From JBKEDH01 sp047975295 (lineage in GTDB: Bacteria > Bacteroidota > Bacteroidia > Flavobacteriales > Flavobacteriaceae), in NCBI GenBank assembly GCA_047975295.1, contig JBKEDH010000193.1, positions 1 through 9,218 of the forward strand: a DNA stretch of 9,218 bases. Direction: 5' to 3'. The notes under the pieces were generated by a model. The model did no database searches and was not told the origin of the DNA. It saw only the letters and a list, made by a program, of their open reading frames with translations. The position numbers were made by a program, and so were the translations under genes. This document shows, one piece after another, positions 1 through 8,265 of the stretch (position 1 is the stretch's first letter; the number at the start of each line of letters is the position of its first letter).

Positions 1-3000
1 AACTATCACATTGTAACTCTCAAATAATTCATCAAATAAAAAGCTTGACACATCTGTATTATCTTCAGCAACAAGTATCAATGGAGCTTGTTTATCAATC
101 TTTATAAGTATTTTTCCATTAGTAACGTTCATTGGGTCTTGAAATGACTTAACTTCTTTGAGTTCCTCATTTTGATGTATTGGCAATTGAATGGAAAAGG
201 TATTTAAAGAGTTATCGTTTTTATCTATCCATAATTTTCCATTGTGTAATTCTGTTAATGTGCGAGCCAATGGCAGACCGATTCCCGTACCCAAACTGGA
301 TTCTATGAAAGGTAAACGGTAAAAAGGTTTAAAAATTTGATTTCTGTATTTCATGGGGATTAAGGAGCCGTCATTTTTTAAGGTAATATGAAAATACTCC
401 TCATTACTGATCAATGATACTTGCACATATTGCTTTGAGTACTTTATGGCATTACTAAACAAATTACTTAAAATCTTGCTAAAAGCTTCTTCATCTGCAT
501 AAGCATAGATGTCATCATTTGGTATTTTTAATTCAAACTTTAGTTTTTTATCCTGAATGAGTTGACTAAATCTAATATAGGTATCCTGTAAAATCTCATT
601 AATATTGAGTTTAACAAAACTAAGCTTGACGTGTTTCATCTCTGCTTTTCGAAAATCGAGTAATTCATTTATTAGCTTTAGCAATCTCGTGGTATTCTTT
701 TCCATAATCCCTAAGTTTTTTGAAATCTCAGGATATTTGTACTTTTGGTTTAAAAGTTTTTCTAATGGGGCATTTATTAAGGTAAGTGGAGTTCTAATTT
801 CATGTGCTACATTGGTGAAGAATTCAATTTTTGCCTGATAGATCTCTTTCTCCTTTCTATTTTCCAATAAACGAATTTGACGATTATTTTTCTCTTGTGT
901 ATGTTTATGATAGTACCTTAACAAAGAATAGCATATAACCACAAAAAAAAGTAAATAAATAGCATAAGCTAGTTTACTGGCATAAAATGGTGGTAGAATT
1001 GTTATCAAAAACTTTTTATCAGATTCACTCCAAATTCCATAATGTGTTAAAGCCTTGGCTTTAAACTCATAATCTCCAGGAGGCAATTCCATAAAATTCA
1101 CTTTATGGATTTTACCAAGGTTAATCCAATCCTCATTAAGACCTTCTAATTTATACCAATACTGGGTCATTTCAGGAGAAGCGAAACTTAGTGAAGCAAT
1201 TTCTAAAGTAAAGTTGGATTGTTGATTTTTTAACGTAACCTCATTAGAAAAAAGAATGGATTTCTTTAAAGGAGAATTTTTTGTGCCGATAGGCACATTT
1301 TCGTTATTAATAAAAATATCCGTCACAAATATTGGTGGATGAAATTTATTTTGCGTGAATTTTGACGGGTTAAAACTTATGAGTCCTTTTACGCTTCCAA
1401 AGTACATTTCTCCATTATCATCCCGAAATGAAGAACAATAATTAAATTGGTCACTTAATAGACCGTTCGATTTAGTAAATACATTAAACATATTGTTTTC
1501 AGGATCAAATTTCATCAATCCATTTGAAGAACTGATCCAAAGTTGATTTCTTTCGTCTTCTAAAATCTCATAGGTAACATTACTGGATAAGCCCTCGATT
1601 TTATTATACCTTTTAAAATTATCTGTATTAGGCTGATAAAGGTTTAATCCATTTTCAGTAGTGATCCACAACCTTTTTTTGCTATCTTCAAAAATTCCAT
1701 TTATTACATTAGAGCTTATACTATTTAAATTATTTATTTCATATTTATAAAATCCTTTTTTCTTTGATTTAGGATCATAATAATATAAACCGTCCCAATA
1801 GGTTCCTGCCCAAAACACTCCATTACTGTCTTCTAAAAAATATGTATAATGGAATGTCTCCGGAAATCCATCAAATACAATAAATCTATCGTTTTTAGGT
1901 TCATGTTTATGAATACCCGAGGATGTGGTCACTATAATATCTTTCGACTTTGTTTCATATATGTATAGTATGAAATCGCTTCGAAAACCTCCATTTTTTG
2001 AACCAGTACCATAATGCTTCATTATTTTTCCAGAGGGAATATCCATGACATCTAATCCGTGCTCAAAAGTGCCAATCCACAATTCATTTCCTCGAGAATG
2101 TAGACCGTGAATATTGTAATGCGATAGATTTCCACCATCCGATGTGTTAGAATAACTGGTAAAAAAGCCTGTTGATAAATTAAGCTTATTCAAGCCTCCA
2201 TCTTCGGTACCTATCCATAAGTTACCATAAACATCCTTTTCTATCTCACGAACCGCATTGCCGCTTAAAGAATTTTCGCCAACACGTGGAAAATACTTTC
2301 TAAATGGCGTATATGGTTTTGCACGGTAGTTAACACCTCCAAAATAAGTACCTATCCATATGCCTTCTTCTTTATCTTTTACCAAAGCATAAATAGCATT
2401 ATCAGAGAGAGCATAGGGGTTGCCATAATTCTTTTTTAAATTGATGTATTTTCCATTTTTTATTTCGTAAACAAATATTCCAGACTCACTAGCAATCCAT
2501 AACTCATGTTCATTTGTCTTTAAAAAATCTCTCACAAACAGAGGATTTTCAGTTTCTGGCAAAATAGTTGAGACTTCTTGATTCTTTAAATTGTAAACAA
2601 AGGCTCCGTTGTTTTTTGTTCCAATATACACTTGATCTGAATCAAAAGTTTTAAGGGCCGTAATCCTCACAGTATCGTCGGTATGAAAATCAAGCTTTAG
2701 TTTTTGAAATGAATTGTTATCAGGCTCATATCTATATAACTCGTCTTGCGAATTAATAAAAATCTCATCTTTTGCATTGGATGCCAAAAAATTAGCATAA
2801 AATTGATCGTATTTCTCTAGGTTTTCATTTTGCAAATTCATTTTAAACAAACTACCCCCGGCAATAAACCATAATTCGTTTCTATTATTGCACTCAATAT
2901 CTAATATAGGTATACCTTTAGTGGCCTGAACCAACAAAAAAGATTCCATCTTTTCATCGTATTTGAACAAGCCTGTATCGGTACCAACCCATAAAACATC

Positions 3001-3273
3001 GCCTGATTCTTTTAGGCATCGTATAAAATTGCTTCCAATACTTGTTATATCATTAGGACTGTGCTGGAAAATTTTAAAGTTATAGCCATCATATCGGTTC
3101 AAACCATCTTTAGTCCCAAACCACAAAAAGCCCCTCTTATCCTGAAGCATACATATCACAGAATTATGGGATAGCCCATCTTCAACCTGTAAATGTTTGA
3201 ATGAATAGTCCTGGGCATTAGACACAGCCCACAATAAGTATAACAAGAAGCAAATAGTATATCTTATTTTCAT
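1..3273 (-). CDS. Hybrid two-component system sensor/regulator (HTCS), C-terminus cut by window edge
   Basis: This is a PUL sensor that joins a periplasmic ligand-binding propeller to a histidine kinase and a response regulator in one inner-membrane protein. The start is ATG at 3273, followed by a signal peptide (residues 1-20, cleavage likely after SNA). All 1091 codons present are open. About 13 Reg_prop-type strands (FLWFGT at 49, VLWVGT at 93, later LWIGT, LWITT, LWISS, MYFGS) fit two seven-bladed propellers up to about residue 635. A Y_Y_Y domain follows (about 690-755), then a transmembrane helix (about 768-785). The HisKA motif FFTNVAHEIRTPLT carries the phospho-accepting His824. The ATPase shows N-box Asn941, Asp968 in KNDGSLIP, IFKPFYR (980) and GTGIGLPLAR (995). 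A receiver begins at about 1064 with acidic Glu1070-Asp1071. The phospho-Asp and the expected AraC-type helix-turn-helix lie beyond position 1; their presence is inferred from family architecture. It is divergent from the susC-like gene, which it probably controls. Confidence 0.95.
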   Translation of the reverse strand, partial: MKIRYTICFLLYLLWAVSNAQDYSFKHLQVEDGLSHNSVICMLQDKRGFLWFGTKDGLNRYDGYNFKIFQHSPNDITSIGSNFIRCLKESGDVLWVGTDTGLFKYDEKMESFLLVQATKGIPILDIECNNRNELWFIAGGSLFKMNLQNENLEKYDQFYANFLASNAKDEIFINSQDELYRYEPDNNSFQKLKLDFHTDDTVRITALKTFDSDQVYIGTKNNGAFVYNLKNQEVSTILPETENPLFVRDFLKTNEHELWIASESGIFVYEIKNGKYINLKKNYGNPYALSDNAIYALVKDKEEGIWIGTYFGGVNYRAKPYTPFRKYFPRVGENSLSGNAVREIEKDVYGNLWIGTEDGGLNKLNLSTGFFTSYSNTSDGGNLSHYNIHGLHSRGNELWIGTFEHGLDVMDIPSGKIMKHYGTGSKNGGFRSDFILYIYETKSKDIIVTTSSGIHKHEPKNDRFIVFDGFPETFHYTYFLEDSNGVFWAGTYWDGLYYYDPKSKKKGFYKYEINNLNSISSNVINGIFEDSKKRLWITTENGLNLYQPNTDNFKRYNKIEGLSSNVTYEILEDERNQLWISSSNGLMKFDPENNMFNVFTKSNGLLSDQFNYCSSFRDDNGEMYFGSVKGLISFNPSKFTQNKFHPPIFVTDIFINNENVPIGTKNSPLKKSILFSNEVTLKNQQSNFTLEIASLSFASPEMTQYWYKLEGLNEDWINLGKIHKVNFMELPPGDYEFKAKALTHYGIWSESDKKFLITILPPFYASKLAYAIYLLFFVVICYSLLRYYHKHTQEKNNRQIRLLENRKEKEIYQAKIEFFTNVAHEIRTPLTLINAPLEKLLNQKYKYPEISKNLGIMEKNTTRLLKLINELLDFRKAEMKHVKLSFVKLNINEILQDTYIRFSQLIQDKKLKFELKIPNDDIYAYADEEAFSKILSNLFSNAIKYSKQYVQVSLISNEEYFHITLKNDGSLIPMKYRNQIFKPFYRLPFIESSLGTGIGLPLARTLTELHNGKLWIDKNDNSLNTFSIQLPIHQNEELKEVKSFQDPMNVTNGKILIKIDKQAPLILVAEDNTDVSSFLFDELFESYNVIV

Positions 3274-3402
3274 AATGCTCAAATTAAGAAAACGTACGAT
3301 ATTACAACCGTTCATTTTGTCTCAATATTCTACTGTTCGTATCAAATTTCATTGAATTTTATAAATTTTTCAACATTGACCTGATTGGAAAAAAAAATGA
3401 AA

Positions 3403-3410
3403 CAAAATTA
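3403..3410 (-). promoter_or_regulatory. Candidate -7 promoter element for the HTCS gene
   Basis: Read on the minus strand this is TAATTTTG, an exact match to the Bacteroidota sigma-ABfr -7 consensus TAnnTTTG. It would give a leader of roughly 120 bases before the HTCS ATG. No TTG (-33 element) is visible about 20 bp upstream on that strand. In such AT-rich DNA a chance match is quite possible, so this is only a candidate. Confidence 0.35.
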
Positions 3411-3486
3411 TGCAGATATTTTAAAATAAAATAATCTACTTTGATAAACGAAATAATTGGCAATTTTAGGTAGGTTAAAATTATAT

Positions 3487-3593
3487 ATTCGTAAAGAAAC
3501 ATAATATAAGCTAAGTGATTCGTATTTTGTAAAGTTTTTCATTTTTTTTCGAAATGAATCAAAAAAACAAAAATATCAAATATTTAGTCGTAT
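3487..3593 (+). repeat. Repeated ATTCGTA / TCGTAT motifs, possible operator half-sites
   Basis: The 7-mer ATTCGTA occurs at 3487-3493 and again at 3518-3524, a 31 bp step (about three helical turns). The related TCGTAT occurs at 3520-3525 and 3588-3593, and also outside this interval at 3337-3342. A further CGTA lies within the palindrome CGTACG at 3293-3298. CG-containing words should be rare in DNA this AT-rich, so the clustering may be functional. Binding by the HTCS regulator domain is inference only. Confidence 0.3.
3538..3558. repeat. Short inverted repeat in the susC upstream region
   Basis: The arms TTCATTT (3538-3544) and AAATGAA (3552-3558) are perfect complements around a 7-base T-rich loop. 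They overlap the 8-base palindrome TTTCGAAA (3547-3554). The repeat lies about 80-100 bp before the susC-like ATG. It could be an operator or an element in the leader RNA. It is too short and too AT-rich to act as a convincing terminator, and chance is a real alternative. Confidence 0.3.
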
Positions 3594-3638
3594 TGTTTCA
3601 ACTAACTATTTATTATTTAAAATATCCTAATTAATTGG

Positions 3639-6600
3639 ATGAAATTTATTAAAACTATGAGACATTTATTTACTAAACCTAGGATTTTGCTGTGTTTTAT
3701 GTTGTTTTGCTCCTTAGTCACCTTTTCGCAAAATGATATTAAAATCACGGGGGCTATCACCTCAGCCGATGGCCAACCTATTCCTTTTGCCAATGTGGTT
3801 GTTAAGGGAACGACTACAGGGGTTGCTGCAGACTTTGATGGTAATTACTCCATTACCGCATCTAGTGATGCTTCGCTTATATTTAGCTACATAGGTTATA
3901 AGACATTGGAAGTCGCAATCAGTAATAGAACGACTATAAATGTAACAATAGAAGAAGATGTTGCCATGCTAAATGAGGTTATTGTAGTAGGTTATGGAAC
4001 ACAGAAAAAGAAAGACTTAACAAGTGCCATTTCAGTAGTCGAGTCAGACCAAATTGCAAAAAGACAGACCACCACAGTAGCAGAGAGCTTACAAGGTCTA
4101 GCTACGGGTGTCAATGTTAGAGGTGGTGGAAGGCCAGGTTCTGAGGCAAAAATTGAAATTAGAGGTTTAAAAAACTTACAAAGTACCAATCCCTTGTATG
4201 TAATAGATGGTATCATTACTACAGCCAATAGAGATTTTAACCCTAATGACATTGAATCAATTCAAATCTTAAAAGATGCTGCTGCCGCTGCCATATATGG
4301 TTCACGTGCTGCCAACGGTGTAGTTATTATTACAACAAAAAAGGGTAAAGCTGGCCCTATGAAAATTGAAGTGAGCTCTAAAACGAGTGTCACAAGTATA
4401 CCGAGATATGATTTAGCTAGTAAAGATGAGTTTATTGGATTAAATAATATGGCTTATGACAACGCTGGGTTAGAGAGACAAAACCTCAACTTAGCAGTGA
4501 CCACCGACTGGCAGGACGTAGTGTTTCGAACAGGTTTAATGCAAGACCACAATGTTAGTTTTTCAGGTGGAGGAGAAAACTCAAGTTATTTTGTATCAGG
4601 TAACTACTTTGGCAATAAAGGTACTGTTATTTCTACTGATTTTGATCGCATATCCTTTAGGGTAAACACAAGTGGTACAAAAGGGATTTTTACGATAGGT
4701 GAGAATCTTGCTGTCAGCAATTCTAAAACAAACGAAATGTCTGGTAGCCCTATCATTGATGTTTACCGATTATTACCAACCATACCTGTTTATGATGATC
4801 GAAATCCAGGTGGTTATGGTTACGGAGAAGCTGGTGTGGCTAATACATTTGGTACTAACCCGGTGGCAATTGCAGATCTATCTGATACACACAACCATAA
4901 TTTTAGAATTAGAGGTAATGTGTTTGCAGAATTGAAACCATTCTCATTTCTTAAATACCGCCTTAATGTAGGTTACGAAACTAGTTTCGACAACCACAAA
5001 TATCTAAGAAAAGAAGGTAATTGGTCGCTTAACCAAGCCTATCAGCAATCATTTGCAAATGAAAATAGAGCTCAGTTTCAGAATCAGCTTATAGAAAATA
5101 CCTTAACTTTTGATAAAGATTTTGGAAAACATTCTGTAACCATAGTTGGTGGTACCACATATCAAAAAGAAATTTACGAGCAAATTTGGGGGACTAAGTA
5201 TAACTTACTTGTAAATCCATCATCTGGTGAGTATTTTACGGTATTAGATAGCGGTGATCAACCTCAAACCGGTGGATATAAAAATGTAGCTACATTAATT
5301 TCGTATTTAGGACGTTTAGAATACAATTATGATGACCGCTACTTGTTAAATGCAGTTGTACGTAGAGATGGATCCTCTCGTTTTAGTAAAGCTAATAAAT
5401 GGGGGGATTTTCCTTCGTTATCCGTTGGCTGGAGGATTAGTAATGAATCCTTCTTCAATGTAGAAGCTATTAGTGACTTAAAATTAAGAGCCAGTTATGG
5501 TGAGCTGGGAAGCGGTAATATTGGCTATTATGAATACCAAGGATTTATAAACACATTTGGAGCGGTAGTATTTGGTACAGACCAAAGTCTATATCCTTCG
5601 GCTACTCAGGTTCAATTAGCCAACAATGACATAAGATGGGAAACCTTAAAGCAAACTAATGTTGGTTTTGACCTTGGCTTATTTGATAACAAACTTCAAG
5701 TTACCTCTGATTATTTTATTGCTAAAACTGAAGATGTACTATTCGGTTTCCCTATACTAGCTACAACAGGGAATGATGGTGGTAACCCAATTTCCAATGC
5801 TGCAACCGTACAAAATAAAGGTTTTGAATTTAATATAAGCTATGGTGAAAGCCTAAGTGATGATTTTAATTTTAATGCCTCTTTAAACTTTACAACTCTT
5901 AAAAATGAGTTAGTAGATTTAGGTAACGGACAAAACCAAAGTATTCAAGGTAACACGATTACCCGTAAAGGTGATCCTGTTGGTATGTGGTATGTATTAA
6001 AAACAGATGGATTATTCCAAAGTCAAGAAGAAATCAACAACTATACCAACTCCGCCGGACAAATAATCATGCCAAATGCACAGCCTGGAGATATTAGGTA
6101 TTTAGATTTAAATGATGATGGGCAGATTACAAGTGAAGATAAAACTGTAGTAGGCAGTCCATGGCCAGATTTTGAAATGGGATTTAATGCGAGTGCCAAC
6201 TATAAGGATTTTGATTTTTCGATGAACTGGATAGGATCTTTTGGTGCTACCGTCTATAATGGATTTAGAAGTACCGTAGATAGATTTGATGATGACAGTA
6301 ACTACCGCACTGGTATTCAGCCATGGACACCCGAAAACCCAAACACTAACTTCCCAAGAGTAGAAAGAGGTAATGGTATCAACTCTAGAGGTGATACAGA
6401 CCGATGGTTGGAAGATGGAAGTTTTGTACGCCTTAAGTACATTGGTATAGGTTATTCAATACCTAGCAATGTTTTAGACAAAATTGGATTCTCTCACGCT
6501 AGAATTAGTATGTCTGCACAAAACATCTTAACGTTTACAAAATATGGAGGTTTAGATCCCGAATTTAATAACTCTAATATATTCCAAAGAGGGGTTGATG

Positions 6601-6656
6601 TTGGTATATTCCCTAATGTAAAGACTTTTTCACTTGGCCTAAGTTTTGGCTTCTAA
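3639..6656 (+). CDS. SusC/RagA family TonB-linked outer-membrane glycan transporter
   Basis: This is the barrel partner of a SusCD pair and imports oligosaccharides across the outer membrane using TonB/ExbBD energy. Its 1005 residues are a full family length. A signal peptide spans residues 1-30 (cleavage likely before QND). A carboxypeptidase-regulatory-like beta-sandwich covers about 34-107 (ITGAITSADGQPIPFANVVV onward). The TonB box region is NEVIVVGYGTQKKK (112-125). The plug (about 130-237) contains EIRG (173), PLYVIDG (185), LKDAAAAAIYGSRAANGV (211) and ITTKKG. The rest is the beta-barrel, including the usual calcium-loop-like DLNDDGQIT (823) and a C-terminal aromatic strand ending SLGLSFGF. 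No N-terminal STN domain is seen, so it is not the anti-sigma-signalling subtype, which fits HTCS control. The ATG at 3639 is favoured; Met7 at 3657 would also leave a workable signal peptide. It is translated just ahead of the SusD-like gene (10 bp gap). Its glycan specificity is not readable. Confidence 0.97.
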   Translation: MKFIKTMRHLFTKPRILLCFMLFCSLVTFSQNDIKITGAITSADGQPIPFANVVVKGTTTGVAADFDGNYSITASSDASLIFSYIGYKTLEVAISNRTTINVTIEEDVAMLNEVIVVGYGTQKKKDLTSAISVVESDQIAKRQTTTVAESLQGLATGVNVRGGGRPGSEAKIEIRGLKNLQSTNPLYVIDGIITTANRDFNPNDIESIQILKDAAAAAIYGSRAANGVVIITTKKGKAGPMKIEVSSKTSVTSIPRYDLASKDEFIGLNNMAYDNAGLERQNLNLAVTTDWQDVVFRTGLMQDHNVSFSGGGENSSYFVSGNYFGNKGTVISTDFDRISFRVNTSGTKGIFTIGENLAVSNSKTNEMSGSPIIDVYRLLPTIPVYDDRNPGGYGYGEAGVANTFGTNPVAIADLSDTHNHNFRIRGNVFAELKPFSFLKYRLNVGYETSFDNHKYLRKEGNWSLNQAYQQSFANENRAQFQNQLIENTLTFDKDFGKHSVTIVGGTTYQKEIYEQIWGTKYNLLVNPSSGEYFTVLDSGDQPQTGGYKNVATLISYLGRLEYNYDDRYLLNAVVRRDGSSRFSKANKWGDFPSLSVGWRISNESFFNVEAISDLKLRASYGELGSGNIGYYEYQGFINTFGAVVFGTDQSLYPSATQVQLANNDIRWETLKQTNVGFDLGLFDNKLQVTSDYFIAKTEDVLFGFPILATTGNDGGNPISNAATVQNKGFEFNISYGESLSDDFNFNASLNFTTLKNELVDLGNGQNQSIQGNTITRKGDPVGMWYVLKTDGLFQSQEEINNYTNSAGQIIMPNAQPGDIRYLDLNDDGQITSEDKTVVGSPWPDFEMGFNASANYKDFDFSMNWIGSFGATVYNGFRSTVDRFDDDSNYRTGIQPWTPENPNTNFPRVERGNGINSRGDTDRWLEDGSFVRLKYIGIGYSIPSNVLDKIGFSHARISMSAQNILTFTKYGGLDPEFNNSNIFQRGVDVGIFPNVKTFSLGLSFGF

Positions 6657-6666
6657 AAAAAATAAC

Positions 6667-8196
6667 ATGAAACAATTAAAAATAATATTCACAGGTTTAA
6701 GCTTATTATATTTGGTAAGTGCTTGTAATAAAGAAGAATTAGTTCTTGCAAGTCCCAATGCACTTACCACTGAAGAGTACTGGAAAACCCCCGAAGACGC
6801 TGAAAAAGGTGTAAACTCAATTCATGCCATGTTTTATAAAGACGGTTTATGGGCCAGATGGATATACTTTAGACTGGACCTAACATCAGATGAAGGATTT
6901 AGCCAAAGCCCATGGACTGAATTAGCTGATTGGGCCAAATTTAAATATGTAAACTATGATTTCTGGGAAGGGAACAGAGTGACATGGAGAGATACTTACA
7001 AAGCTATATTTAGAGCCAATCAAGTTTTAGCATATACACCTGGTATTGAATTTGAAGACAATACTAGAAAACAACAAATACTAGCCGAAGCTAAATTTTT
7101 AAGAGCTTTACACTACTATTATGCAGCAATCCTTTGGGAAAATATCCCCCTAGTCTTAGAACCTTCTTCTCCAGAAGATTTACCAGAACAAAAAACGTTA
7201 GATGAAGTTTTTGCACAAGTCGAAGCTGATTTAAATGATGCTTTTGAAGACCTTCCATCTCAGTGGGATACTGCCAATACTGGTAGACCTACAAAAGGTG
7301 CAGCAAAAGCGATACTTGCTAAACTGTATATGCAAAAACATGAATGGCAAAATGCAAAAACCGCTTTAGAATACTTAATATCCGGGCCTGGAGCTATATA
7401 CAGCTTAGTGGATAATTTTGAAGATAATTTTAGGGCAGAAAACGAAAATAATTCAGAATCGGTTTTTGAAATCCAATTTGGAGATCAACGTTTAGGAGGT
7501 ACAGGTGAAGGTGCCAATGCAGCGGTATCATCCCAAAGAACCCAATTTTTTGCACCTAGAAGTATAGGGTGGTCTGATGGACAAGCAAGATATTGGTTGG
7601 TAGATGCTTTTAAAGAAGAAGCTAATATGGATGGCAATATTGATGAAAGATTGAAATACTCTTTATTCTACCCAGATTCTGAAGCTGATTTTGGTACCTT
7701 AACCTATGGAAGAACATGGGAATGGGGTGCCCAAGAAGCTTGGTTTAAAAAAGGATCCAGAGATTATTACCGCACCAATGAAGATTATTACTCACAAGTA
7801 AACTGGAGATTAGTACGATACGCAGATATTTTACTCAGATATGCAGAAGTTTTAAACGAGCTGGACATGACTGCTGATGCTTACCCGTATGTTGATATGG
7901 TAAGAGCTAGGTCTAACATGAATACCTTAGCTACTGCACATCCCGAAATAGGTAATGATTCCGACCTGTTCTTAGAAAGGTTGAAAATGGAAAGAGTTCT
8001 TGAGCTTTGCGGTGAGAGTGTTCGATGGGAAGATCTAAAACGTTGGGGAGACCTTGATACTCAAGCCTCTGTTGACGAGATAACACTAAGAGACCCAGAT
8101 TTTACTAATTTCATTGCTGGGAAAAACGATAGACTTCCAATTCCACTAACAGAAGTTCAAAACAATCCAAATTTGGATCAGAATCCTGGTTACTAA
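6667..8196 (+). CDS. SusD/RagB family surface glycan-binding lipoprotein
   Basis: This lipoprotein sits as a lid on the SusC barrel and delivers oligosaccharides. From ATG 6667 it has 509 residues. That start places a classic lipoprotein signal at the N-terminus with lipobox LVSAC (lipidated Cys20). The following NKEEL resembles the acidic/lysine lipoprotein export signal that sends Bacteroidota lipoproteins to the cell surface. Family landmarks include ANQVLAYTPG in the N-terminal region, AEAKFLRALHYYYAAILWEN (about 140-160), a TPR-like GAAKAILAKLYMQKHEW segment, RYADILLRYAEVLNEL (384-399), MERVLELCGESVRWEDLKRW near the C-terminus, and the closing LPIP...NPNLDQNPGY. It lies 10 bp after the susC-like stop, so the two are almost certainly co-transcribed. 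A longer reading from a TTG at 6646 would overlap susC and bury the signal peptide, so it is not used. Ligand identity cannot be deduced. Confidence 0.97.
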   Translation: MKQLKIIFTGLSLLYLVSACNKEELVLASPNALTTEEYWKTPEDAEKGVNSIHAMFYKDGLWARWIYFRLDLTSDEGFSQSPWTELADWAKFKYVNYDFWEGNRVTWRDTYKAIFRANQVLAYTPGIEFEDNTRKQQILAEAKFLRALHYYYAAILWENIPLVLEPSSPEDLPEQKTLDEVFAQVEADLNDAFEDLPSQWDTANTGRPTKGAAKAILAKLYMQKHEWQNAKTALEYLISGPGAIYSLVDNFEDNFRAENENNSESVFEIQFGDQRLGGTGEGANAAVSSQRTQFFAPRSIGWSDGQARYWLVDAFKEEANMDGNIDERLKYSLFYPDSEADFGTLTYGRTWEWGAQEAWFKKGSRDYYRTNEDYYSQVNWRLVRYADILLRYAEVLNELDMTADAYPYVDMVRARSNMNTLATAHPEIGNDSDLFLERLKMERVLELCGESVRWEDLKRWGDLDTQASVDEITLRDPDFTNFIAGKNDRLPIPLTEVQNNPNLDQNPGY

Positions 8197-8206
8197 TCAG
8201 AATTAC

Positions 8207-8242
8207 ATCCTGGGACAATTTATCAAAGTGTCCCATGATTTT
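8207..8242 (+). terminator. Terminator-like or attenuator hairpin between the susD-like gene and the glycoside hydrolase
   Basis: The arms TGGGACA (8211-8217) and TGTCCCA (8229-8235) pair perfectly around an 11-base loop. After one C/T mismatch the stem extends with ATC (8207-8209) and GAT (8237-8239). A short T run, TTTT (8239-8242), follows. It begins 10 bp after the SusD stop, in the 69 bp gap before the hydrolase. The shape fits a weak intrinsic terminator or an mRNA 3'-end stabilising stem. In either role it would leave more susCD message than enzyme message. The T run is short, so readthrough is likely. Confidence 0.6.
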
Positions 8243-8265
8243 ATTATTAAGAAAACACTCACGAA

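Larger units (their letters stand above)
3274..3638. promoter_or_regulatory. Divergent intergenic control region between the HTCS and the susC-like gene
   Basis: These 365 bp contain no convincing gene and are very AT-rich (roughly 21% GC where counted, 3361-3540). They must hold the promoters of both divergent transcription units, and probably the operator of the HTCS. A good Bacteroidota -7 box is visible only for the HTCS direction. In the susC direction the best 7-mers, TATTTTG (3523-3529) and TACTTTG (3438-3444), are one base short of TAnnTTTG. Five CGTA tetramers and one small inverted repeat are present and are listed separately. The bases just before the susC ATG (TAATTAATTGG) are AT-rich with no strong Shine-Dalgarno match, as is usual in this phylum. 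Confidence 0.75.

Noticed and set aside
605..838. Plus-strand open frame of 77 codons
   Set aside because: It lies antisense within the HTCS kinase dimerisation/H-box coding region, which is clearly the real gene. It has no recognisable domain.
3457..3491. TTG (3457) with TATATTCG (3484-3491) as a possible susC -33/-7 pair
   Set aside because: The -7 box has one mismatch and the gap of 24 bp is longer than expected for this sigma factor. In DNA this AT-rich the match is not meaningful.
3992..4252. Minus-strand open frame of 86 codons
   Set aside because: It is antisense to the conserved SusC TonB-box/plug coding region and looks like a codon-composition shadow.
4699..4935. Plus-strand open frame of 78 codons in another phase
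   Set aside because: It is fully inside the SusC barrel coding sequence, with no domain or leader signal of its own.
6646..6669. Earlier TTG start for the SusD-like gene overlapping the susC end by 11 bp
   Set aside because: It would add MASKKNN before the real ATG at 6667 and spoil an otherwise textbook lipoprotein signal peptide. ATG 6667 leaves a normal 10 bp gap.
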